Source of the DNA: Leptoclinus maculatus
Lineage: Eukaryota > Chordata > Actinopteri > Perciformes > Stichaeidae
Assembly: GCA_032191485.1 (NCBI GenBank)
Contig: JAVDOI010000006.1
Location: forward strand, 14,441,850 to 14,505,849
DNA length: 64,000 bases
Direction of reading: 5' to 3'
A program made the translations under genes and the position numbers. Each line of letters opens with the position of its first letter. Within the stretch, counting starts at the first letter, position 1. Below, in pieces: positions 25,501 through 37,500 of the stretch. The notes under the pieces are model-generated. The model ran no database searches. It was not told the DNA's origin and saw only the letters and a program-made list of their open reading frames with translations.

Positions 25501-28500
25501 CATTGTTATCTCCTCCAGTCATTTGGTCTGTGTCAGTGGTGTGCTGTGCCAAACAGGTAGGCTTTTCTTTCACCGTGACACCACAGATAGTGAAGGAGCA
25601 TCTATTGTATGGGGAGGACAAGACAGGGAGTAGAGTGTATGGATTTAACAGCTCCTGTTTGTGTATTATAATCACTCAGTGTGTCCCGTCTATGAAGCCG
25701 GCAGCTGTTCGTGTGTCTTACCTGTTTACAATAGTCTAAGCTTTGTCTGTTTGTTAACAAACATCTTATCACTTTTTTAATTTCCAATTTTCCACAGGCT
25801 AATATTTCAGTGTTTGTTTTTTATTGTATGTTTGTGACGTTTGTCTGTTGCCCAGAAACCTCACTCCCTGGAGCTGAAATCGTCCCAGCAGATTCTTTGA
25901 AAAGGGTCACATGGTGATGAATAACAACACCCCCCCCCCCCCCTCTCCTCCCCCTGTATCGTGAAAATAACCCTAAAACCGTGCTAATTCTAAACATCTC
26001 CTCTTTATCTTTTCTCTCTCTTTTTCTCCCTGAAGTTGAGAAAGGTCAAAAGGATCAAAAGGATCCAGGTGAACCCATGTTTAGCTTGTGGTTAATCCAC
26101 AGTGCACACATACATGTACATGCACACAGACCTCACCCCTCCACACACAGAACATATGCATGTATGCACCGAATTTACCTGTAGCACATCTCCATATAGT
26201 ATATTAAACACCCTTGAAATATACAGGCTCATCCAAGTTCTCAGATGTCTTGGCATGTTTAAAGCATCTTTTTATAAAGTAAATACTTGGAGATTGTATT
26301 ACTTTATATAATTTAAGATGTGGCTCAAGACTAGTTTGTTCGAGAAGTTTTCTTTCCATTTAGTTCAGCTTTAGTGACATGTTGTATTCACAGAACAGTT
26401 ATGTGGTTTTGGGGTTGTATGTGACTGGAAAAGATATATAATTTACATTTTAACATAAATAATTATAGAGTAATACAATCTCTTACAAAAAAGAACAAGT
26501 CACATATTTTTGTATAAAGGTAAAATAGGGACATGAGCAATATTTTAACGTTATCCTCATCGTCAACTGCAACACATATTAGCAAACATTTCAACATGAT
26601 ACTTTTGATGATGGGATTATATATTGTAAACAGGTTTTCTTAATGTCAAATATGACCTTATATGATCACACATTTATATCAAATTTTAGATACAAATAAA
26701 TGTCATTTTAGATACTTAAAGGGTCAATTTAACCATATTCAAAAAAGAAAACAAGAAAATATGTCCTACTTTCGTGGTATACAGTCTTTATACAGTCTTG
26801 CTTTTATTGCAACCTAAACTTAAACTGCATCTCAACTTTATTGTCCCCAAGGAGAAACTTTGTCTTGACAAACAGTCATAATAGAAAATCATAAAAACAA
26901 AAGATGAAAACCTACCACACAAACCTTTTTAAAACATTTCACATTAGATGACAGCAAAACATAAAACCTGGAGTGCATTCAGCCCTCTTCATTTAACGGA
27001 CGGACTATTTGTCGCTGGTTTCAGATGTTTTTCTGAAATGTTTGTTTTAAAAAAGTTGTAATTTTGGTGAACTGGCCCTTTAATATCCCACAGCAGTTAG
27101 ACACATTGTATATTGGCGTTTGAGCAGTGCCATAATAGACATATTACATACTGTATAGCTTCGGATTACAATGCGTTCACAGTGCCGATGAAGCCACAAA
27201 GGTCCACTGCTTTTCTTCTAGACAAAATACTATACAAGCATTTTTCAAATCTGCTCCCACTGCTGCCCTTCACAGGGCATTACGACCACAGAATATATAG
27301 TTACTGTAATACAAATCCATGTGATGCATCCATTAGTGTCAATTAAATGTCCCTAAAGACAATGTCTCAAGTATTATCTCGGCTCTTTAGATATCTCAGA
27401 TTTCCCATGATGATAAACTTCAGATTACGATTGAAAGAGTAATACAAAAGTGGCAGATTAGAGTTTTTCAAATCTATTTTACAGCCAGGACCCCAACATA
27501 GATGCACGTTTCCATTTGGCTTGAGTAGAAATACCTGAGGAATATTTGATAAAATGCTACTCCTTACTAAAATAATAGTGAAAGCAACAAAAGACCCCCA
27601 GTCAGAACTGCAGTGTAAAGACCACAACTGTTGTATGTAGAGCTATGTATACATGTGCTTTTGATTTGCGTAGCCATTCAGTTCCATGTTCCAATTATAC
27701 ACATATCATTCCACATAGTCATGCTGTTTGAATAATCCCATTTCATGACGTTTAACTGTCTTATCAGATCATTCTGTCAGCAAAGGTACAGGCAAGTGAT
27801 TTGGAGCTTTTGCAAATTGTAGACCAATGTTGACAAGTGAAAGAGTGCCAAAGCCATTTGTAGTGCGCCAAACTTGATAACAAACCCAACAGCATCACAC
27901 TGTAAAACATATTCATTAAAACACACCTGAAAGTCATTCATTCAAATGATTGGTTAGTAGTTTATTAATTTATTTAACACCCTTAAAGCATCGAATGAAA
28001 CAAACACATGAGGCATTTTGCCTGTGTTTTGAGTCAAAGTAGTGTCTTTACACACAAAACGTATGACCTGCTTCTAGACATGTATTTTGTATAGTATTGT
28101 ACAGATATTAAAAGATGAAGTTCAATATAATTTAGAAATTATTCTTACCAATTCAACATAAGCAACAGAGTAAAAACAAGTATAAAGCTTGATTCTAGTC
28201 AGTAATACGGTAGTAGACACATTTTTTAATAGGAATTGAAACTCTTAAAGTTAATTCAAAGGAAAACTTTAAACAGAAGTAATGAATCATTTTTACAGTG
28301 TGCGCTCATTGAGTGTTTTTTTTGCCATGCGACAGCTCCTTATGCAGATGGCTTGCATATGCATGCATTGCACCTTCATCTCAACGCCACTATTCTATTG
28401 CCTGATTCTCTTCCAACATAAGTCTGTATATCCTTCAAACACATAAGTTATGTTGCTCTGTGTCATGCAGCCCAAAATGCATGTAAATGAGAACACATTT

Positions 28501-31500
28501 GACTTATTATGAGGGTATGGTAGATAAACATCACAGTGTAAGCACTGTGTTTATACTTTTATTAACAGTTAAAAATACAAACAGGAAAAATCTTCTCAGT
28601 AGTCATTAAAAATCCCGCTGGAATCCTCTGTGCTTAACTAACCACTCATCCCTCATCCTCATCCTTTTGTCTCAGAGAACGTAGGCCGCTTAGTCACGCC
28701 TGCCAAAAAGCTGGAGGAAACAATTCGCCTGGCGGAGTTAGTCATAGAGGTCCTCCAGCAGAACCAGGAACACCATGCGGAGGTGAGTGAGAACCCTCTC
28801 CTCCTCCAAACACTTTCCCTCTATACTCTCACTCTTATCTCACTCCGCCCCTCAGCAGGGGAGTTAGTCTTATTATCAGCCCTCTATAAATAAAGCTGCT
28901 TTCATCTGTGGGTAACTAAAAAAAAAAACCTTTCAAAGATGAATTTAACTTAGGAGAGCTCTAATTAGTGTTCAACAGACCATGGCTACATGGAATCAAA
29001 GCGTCGTGTTTGAGCAGAGACTGTAAATTAGGCATAAAATGATATCATGTGTGCAATTCTTTCCTCTGATTGCAGATCATAAACTTGGTGTTTCAATGTT
29101 ACGTAAGCATATAATATATTTTATAAGTAGTCCAGTACAAACAGAAGGCGGGAAGGTAAACAGAAATACGGGAAGATACACATTACTCACAACCTCTGCG
29201 TTCTCTTAATATTTATTAATAAAAACTCCTTTTGCCACAATTGGATGACAAAATAGCCAGTGGTGAAAGAAGTGCTCAAATCTTAGAGTAAAATGACCGA
29301 TTTAATATTGAGGTAAAATACCTCACCGTTAGAAGTCCTGCATTCAAAATGCTACTTAAGTTGAAGTACAGAAGTATTATCAGCTAAACATACTTGAAGT
29401 GAAATTGCTTAGTTTATAGAAAATGAGGGATGTATCAAGATTACATTATTAGATTATTATTGATGCATCAATGGAAGAGATGGTAACATGAGATGATTTA
29501 TGAGGTAGTAAAGAAGAAAATACAAGGGTACGCTACTCAAATTTGTATTCCTTTCTTTATTTTTATTTTTTTTTACTTATTTTTATTATTTTGTGAAATG
29601 TTGGAACATTTGACCTTTTCACAGCCTTATACAGTTGAAACCACCTGAGACGTTGGAGGGGAAGTTCAATCACATCTAAAACATGTTTTGTTTTTGTAAT
29701 AGGTTACGAGCAAAAATATTGCAAAGTACTAGTTTAATCCATAACAATGCATCATATTTCATAGGTTCATCATTTGTTTTATTTTTTGTTGAATTTTACT
29801 CTGAACAGTATCTAGTAACTAAAACAGACAGATAAATGTAATGGAGCAAAAGTTAAAGTAGAAGTATAAAGTAGCATTGCCACCAATGACAATAGTTTAT
29901 TTATTGCATTCTGTTTGCTTCTATAAACATTGAGCTGGTAGGAAAGCATGATGAGCATGTGTAGTTGTGTAGATCTGAAGGTGATCCGATGTGATCATAG
30001 AACATCCAGATAAAGCAGATTTATTGTATCTCTCTGAATATGCTTGACAGGCGGCAGTCACAAGTTCTGGAGATCAATCGGTACAGTATTTTTATTTATT
30101 TTTCCTCTTCAGTCCCCATCACGACCCCCCTGTATGGCATGTGCGCCATTATGGCAAGAGGCACCTCTCTAGACAGAGAATGATGTCATAGATACTGTAG
30201 CAGTGGGTGGGTTTTTAGGCATAGAAGTGAGAGAAAACATGTTTTAAAATGAAAAGGCACTGTAGCTTGCACAACATAATTGTGATCATAAAGCATGTTC
30301 ATCGGGTCATAAAGAGGTTTCCTTTCTCTCCAAGCATGCTAAACCAGTAAATTTCCCAAAGTATGCTCCATGTGAACTTTTTGAAGTTTGATCCACCATG
30401 AACATTTGTTTCCCCTCCATCCAACGATTAATTTCACAGTCCGCACTTGTTCAAGCATTACTTCCCCAGCTTCTCCTCCATCCCTCTCTGCTGTCTATTC
30501 TTAGTTTAAAACCCTTTCAAGAGAAATGCCTCAAAAATACTTTATTGTTCTGTACATCTTCCTGTGTTCTCACTGTCATATGATTGGTGACTGTTCCGAG
30601 CAGGGAAAAGAGGTATGTAGTAAAGTTGAATGAGAAATTCCCATAATGCTTTGTGCATGTCCAGTAGATGATGCCACGTCTCCTTGCCCCCTCAGCATCA
30701 GTACACTCCCTCAGGATTGTTCCCTTGACACGGTAACATTGTTACAGCACTAAAGTCTGTCTGGCTGAAGACTGGGTCTGCCCTAAAGCTTTCAGGGCCC
30801 TGTATGTGTCCCTCAACCTCTATCAAAGGTTGGACGCCACTCCGCCTGGCGACATTTGAGAATTTTCCCCTCCCTCATCTGTCGGAAACTTTTACAGTCC
30901 TCCCATTTAATCCCCCACCCCCCCCTGTCCACAATAAGAGTATCTCTCCTTGAATGTGATGGAGAAGAGCTTTGTTTGCTGCCTGTTTCTCTAGTACTAG
31001 AACTGTCAAGCATTTTTTTTATTTTGGGAGTGGGCAGGTAAGTAGTCAGGTAAGTCAGGTTTTGACTGCAAATGTGATGCTAAAGCCAAATGGGAAAATA
31101 ACAGAAGAATTGTAAAAAATAAAGCATGCAGCATAATTTGGAAAGATCAAGCTTCATTTATTGAACTTGGCAACATGTTAGTCTGAATGATAAGCAAATA
31201 AGCCAAGACTGCCAGTAAAGCAACTACGGTACTCCTGCTGTCGAAGGGTGAGCATCCTGACTGTGCTAGAAAACATGCAGCTGAATCTCAGACTTACTTA
31301 ACTAATTGGAACGGATGCACTCCAACTCAAGAGATGCTGTGTGCTGCAGTCTTTGGTGTGCCTACTGGAAGATGTGCATGAGTCACATTCACATCTAGGG
31401 GTTTGTCAAGTGATGTGAATGGTGGAACCCCTCATCTCTTAGCTTGAGAGAAAGGCATGCATGGAGCTCCACATTTGCATGAGAAAAGCACCTTTCCCTA

Positions 31501-34500
31501 ATATCTATAGATGCTGTCATGAACATAACAAGGCACGGACATGCAACCCTAACTGTGTGATTATTTTGCGAAGTATAAACGTCCTTACTTAAGATTAATC
31601 CCACCTTCAAATCCTAATCAATAAGAACAGTTAATCTCAGAGTGTGCAATTGGAAACACACACACACACACAGACACACAATACACAAACGAGTATTCAT
31701 CAACATGAAGTCATATCATTTTATTTAAAAGAATATTTTGACCTTTTTGGGTAATGCACACTCAGCTTTCAGCTTTCTTGCTAAGAGTGAGATGAGAAGA
31801 TAGATACCAACTATTAGTTTTATATGAAGCCATAGCCAGCACCTAAAGCCTGGGAGCAAGGGGAAACCACTAGCCGGCCTCTGTCCAAAGGTGAAACAAA
31901 ATCCACCTACCAGCTCACTAATTAAGTGACATTATGTGTTAGACTGCCGGACGTTCTGGCGACTGTGGTGACTCCAGGAAGTCACTGAGCACATAACACC
32001 TCGTAAAAACCACCATGTGTTATTTATACACTTTGTTTTTAATGGATTAAACAAACCAGATATGACGTTTTAACTACTAAACTAATGAGCTTCAGAGGTG
32101 CTGGTAGGATTTCATTTTTTTTTTTTAAACTGTGGACAGAGCTGTTTATCCCTGTTTCCTGCTAACCGGCTCTTGGTTATAAGCTTCATATATAATGGGA
32201 CACACATGAGAGAGGTCAATCTTCTCATCTAACTCTCGGCAAGAATACAAATGAGCATATTACCCGTTGACATAGATTAACATAGAGCATACAGAAATCT
32301 AGAGGTATTTGCTTTTAAGAACCAATGAGCTCCAGTTGTGTGTATTATTCCCTCCTCCTTCCTTGTCTTTTTTTATTGCGTCAAAACATCTCTTAACTGG
32401 AGACCTTTGTTCACCTGTTTTTCCTCCTTCCTGCTGTGTCTGTATAGGCGTTTGCATGGTGGACAGACCTCATGGTGGAGCATGCAGAGAACTTCCTGGC
32501 CCTCTATGCCATCGACATGGATGCCGCTCTGGAGATCCAGTCCCCTGAGAGCTGGGACAGCTTCCCCCTCTTCCAGCTTCTCAACGACTTCCTCCGGACA
32601 GACTGTAAGCTCCCACATTCATTTAGACACTGAAGCTATCTTTATGTTTAGACAAAGAGACTAATGTTCTTCTGTCACTGCCTTTTTTTTTTACACAGAT
32701 CATCTGTGCAATGGAAAGTTCCACAAACACCTCCAGGATCTGTATGCTCCTCTGGTGGTTAGATATGTGGATCTGATGGAGTCCTCCATAGCACAGTCAA
32801 TTCACAAGGGCTTTGAGAGAGAGTCCTGGGAGCCTGTAAAGTAAGGAGCCGCCGTCTTCATATCTAGGCTGTAGGATGGTTGGAGATGCAAGGCTTTTAT
32901 ATTCAGACGTGAGACCGACTTGTGTGGAGGCTGACAAATCTGGGAGAGCAGCTGTAATGTTCACTCAGGCTTCCTGTAGGTTCACTTGTGAAGCATGAGC
33001 CATGAGTGGGCTGATAACCTATTTTCCCTCTGAAAGAAATGGGTTATTTATTCTGAAAATAGTCTTTGACTAATGTATGTGTCTAACCAATTTCTCTCCG
33101 ACACATTAGGGTCAGGGCAACACCTAATATCTCTGTTGTTTTGTTTTGTGAACTAACCTTCATAATGTGTGCTTTGACATGTTGCCAGAAACAAAAGGCC
33201 TCCAGTCTGTTGTGTTGCAGTTATAATTTATTAGTTGCGGTGTTCACACTTTTGCTTTTGCATTTTGTATTGTAAATGTTATATTTAAGATTAATTAAGG
33301 GATCTTTATTTGTGTTTATTCTTTTCATTATTAAGTTGCTTTCTCCTTCTCGCTGCATTTAATACAGTATTTGTGTGCATCCTGAGACCTCTTTACTACT
33401 GTACGTCTTTGACAATTATGTATGTATGTATGTATGTCTTTACCTAAGTTCAGCTTTACGTTACTTTTATGATGAGTGTTACATGGGCTTTTTGCAGCTC
33501 CCACACCACTGTTATGGATTCTTTTTTCTTTTTGTCTGTCTTTCTGCAGGAGTTTAACAAGTAATCTGCCCAATGTGAATCTACCAAATGTGAACCTCCA
33601 AATTCCCAAAGTACCAAATCTGCCAGTGCCAGTAGCAGGACTATCAGTTAACCTTCCACAAATGCCTAGCTTTTCTACCCCGTCATGGATGGCTGCTATA
33701 TATGACTCTGAGTGTGTATTCAACTAGTTTGATTTAGAAATATTAAGCAAGCAGAGACTGCCTTGGTATGAAGATGCCCTAAGCCAAAGATCATTCAAAA
33801 GTATAACAAAACATTTTTCGAGAAAAGCCACATTTCTTCTGAATGACTCTTACTGGAATCAATCAACTCTTGTATGTTTTCTCTAATGTGAATACTCCAT
33901 GATTATGTCCATGTTCATGCCAAGGGCACTCTGAGAGGTGTTAGAGTAGATGGGGTTCTGCTTTCTAAAATGAGAAACACTCTCGTTTGTCTCAACATGC
34001 ATGCTGTTGAGCTGAGGTGTGGAGATACAGGCCAAAACAAACTAACACAAAAAAAATAATATATATATTTATAAATATAATTTGCAAGTCAAGTTCTCAG
34101 TTCTAAAAAAAACATGTATCTCCCCAGAGTTGTTGTCCACAGACATCTGCTTTAGTGATTCTTAGCGCACTGTAGATTGTAAATGGCCGTAGATTCATCC
34201 CTGACCTTGACCACCTGCTAGTAGTCTGATTGGGAGGGAAGCTAATGGGTTGGATTAGAGATGATAATGCGGAGAGACTAGGCGACTGGTGTTCAGACCT
34301 CTACCTCTCCGCTTTATCACCTCCCCTCCCTACTCCACATCTTTCATGCAGCTCTTTCCCAATGAGCTCTACTCAGGATGCCCTAAAAGGTCTGCATGGT
34401 TTGTTTAGTAATTCTTGCAGGGGCCCCACCAGCCTGGGGACATGGATGCTGAGAGAGGGCCTGTGATAAAGAAGAATCAATTTGGAGAATTTATTTTGTG

Positions 34501-37500
34501 GGAAAAGAACTTGGCCTTATGAATGCCATTTTTCCATGCCCTCCCTCACTTTTCCATTCCCATCTCCTTTGTCTTGACACAGTGTGATTAGCAGCTATAT
34601 CTGCAGTGACTTTACCTGCATGTGGCCACTTCACATCCCAGTCAATAATCACACTCTACAGCATGTTTATTGAGTTGTTACAGTCAACCCTGCCCACTCC
34701 TTTTCACCCATACACTGACTGTCCACAAACACCTGTATCGAGGCAGATATTTCGACAAACCAGTCAGTATATGGTCGGAGTATAGTTTGACACTGTTAAG
34801 GTGCGGAGGAACCGCATCCTCCTCTGCACCTGCCACAGCACCCCCACCCCCCACCCCCACCCCCTCTTTCCAGCAGGGTGACCGTTGTCCTCTGACCTGT
34901 GTGTCTGTGTGTTTTGGGTCGATGGCAGCAATGGCTCCGGAACGTCGGAGGACCTCTTCTGGAAGCTGGACGCCCTCCAGACTTTCATCAGGGACCTACA
35001 TTGGCCTGAGGAGGAGTTTGCCAAACACCTCGAGAGTCGCATCCAGCTCATGTCAAGCAACATGATCGAGAACTGCGTCAAGCGGTGCGTTTGTGTGTCC
35101 CTGCATGAGAAATAGGGGGATTGACACAGAAATACTAAGTACTGAATATTTTATATTATAGTGGGTATAAATATTTTACTTGCATTGCAGCACTAAGATG
35201 GCATTTGAGTCCAAGCTGACAAAAAGCAGCAAGTCCACAGATTTCCGCATTTCTCCATCATTATGCACCATGTTCAACGTGATGGTGGACGCCAAGGACC
35301 AGTCAGCTAAATTGTGCGCAATGGAGATGGGCCAAGAGGTAAAAACTTCACATATGACACAGACTGCATGTTAATAAATAACAATTAGTTTGTATAATTG
35401 GTATCTGTCACACTGATGTTTTGTTAAAATTGTCTTCGCAGAAACAGTACCACACCCAAATAGACGAGCTGATTGAGGAAAGTGTGAAAGAGATGATCCT
35501 GTTTCTGGTAGCAAAGGTGCGACTGTATATCAACTTTGAAAATACATCTAGTGTTTATTATATTATTTGCTAGTAAAAGTTAGGATTTTTAGAGATAGCA
35601 AAGTCTGTCTGAGGGTCGGTCTGTTATTTTGGTTCAGACTGAGGGATCTCAACTATTTGATGGATTGCAATGACATTTTGTCATGTTCCCCAGAGGAATC
35701 CGAATGACGTTGGTGACCCAGTGAATTTTTATCTTGTGCCAACATCAGATCTAAGTTTATACTTATTTTGTCAAATATCTCAATATCTACTGAACTTGTC
35801 ACTAAATTGTGGGAAGACATTCAAGGTTTCCAGATGATGAATCCTTTTACTTTTCATTTAAAGTTCTATGAAATTTGCTGCACACATTATCACTTTGGTG
35901 ATCCCCACCTTTCATCTAGCGCCATCATAAGGTCAAATTTCCAATTTCCCCAATACTTTGGTTTATGACTAAATACCCACTAAACTTCTGACATTCCCAT
36001 CAGCCTCAGCTGGTCTTTGTGTTTATTGCTAATTATCAAATGCAAAACTAAAGAGGTGAACATGGTAGAAACATAATACCTGCTTAACATCAGCATGTTG
36101 ACACTGTCATTGTGAGCATAAATAACATCCAAACTATTATAGCAGTGCTATTAGCATGGATGTATGCCTTGTTCAATTTTTTAATGAAACTTGTTATTTC
36201 TCATATTTCTCAGTTTGTTGCCATTCTGGAGGGCGTGTTGGCAAAGATTTCCAGATATGATGAAGGCACCCTCTTCTCTTCATTCCTCTCCTTCACAGTG
36301 AGATGAAGCTTCTCTTTATTCAGTCCTTTGTTGCCCCATTGACCTTAATGGGCTGATTCAGTTATATTTAGGGCTGGTTATTAAACTTTTTGGATATTGA
36401 CCAAAATGTGTCTGGCATTAAATGCTTCCTCAGATTTTGTACTGTTTTGTACTTTAATTTTGTTTTAATTTTAGACCGTATTTTACTTTCAAAGGGGGAT
36501 TTGTAGTAAAAGATGTTTATATCTTTCAAAGTAAGCTATTGTTAAAGTACTGCTAAAACTCATGTATTATATCTGCACCAGTATTGAAAATTGTAAAAAA
36601 AAAATGATATTAATAGGAATTAAAATGTTCTATAACAAACTCTCAGCCTGTGTTTGACACTTTTGTTCTGATTTCAGGTGAAAGCTGCATCTAAATATGT
36701 GGATGTACCTGTAAGTGCAATTACACCCTACCTCCCTGTGTGCTCATGAGCTACTGTGTGTTTACTTGATACAGTTGAATGAGCTACCTTTTGTTTTAAT
36801 CATCAACAGTATTTCTTTTCTGCCTTTTTTTTATTACAGTCATTTGCCAGTGTTTGCGTATTCCTCTCCTGAGGCCCGACCCTGTTCTGTTTCTGTTTTA
36901 CAGAAACCTGGGATGGACGTGGCCGATGGCTATGTGACCTTTGTGCGCCACTCTCAGGATATGCTTCGTGATAAGGTCAATGAGGAGGTGTATATAGAAA
37001 GGTTATTTGATGTAAGTAAGATGCCGTCTCCTCCTTACAACAAGGGAGGGGCCTTCCAAAATGTGGCAAAACAACAGGGCAGAGAGGGATAAGTCCCATT
37101 TTGAGAGCAGGAAATGTATTTCAGCCTCGTAAAAGAGGCTTTTCTGATCTTCTACCCCTCTTGACTTTTCTCTTTCTTTCTTACTTTCTGTCCCTCTTAA
37201 CCTTAGTTGCTGCCCTCTGCATTCTGATGTGCATTGCCACAGTGCTTTTGGGCTTTTGTGTATTAAAAAAACAAACTTTTATTTACAAAGAGTCCATAAA
37301 AGCATCCTCAAAAAAGGATTATCTAAAGCAGTGCTCTCTGGAAAGGACAGAACTAGCCGATAGTGATCACATACCAACACACCAACTTATATTTTTTTTT
37401 AGCTCACTATTGCTTTCAGATACTTTCCACTTAAAGCATGTCAGCCCCAGTAAATGACACTCAGCCCTCTTGGTCTCAGTCCACAGCTCCACAAAAGGCT

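Larger units (their letters stand above)
28783..32447 (+). other. cadps intron with microexon and two MITEs
   Basis: 3.7 kb. It holds an hAT-like MITE at 29258-29888, the 9-nt microexon at 30604, a CA tract at 31658-31680 and a palindromic MITE at 31733-32273. No other coding sequence is seen. Confidence 0.7.
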
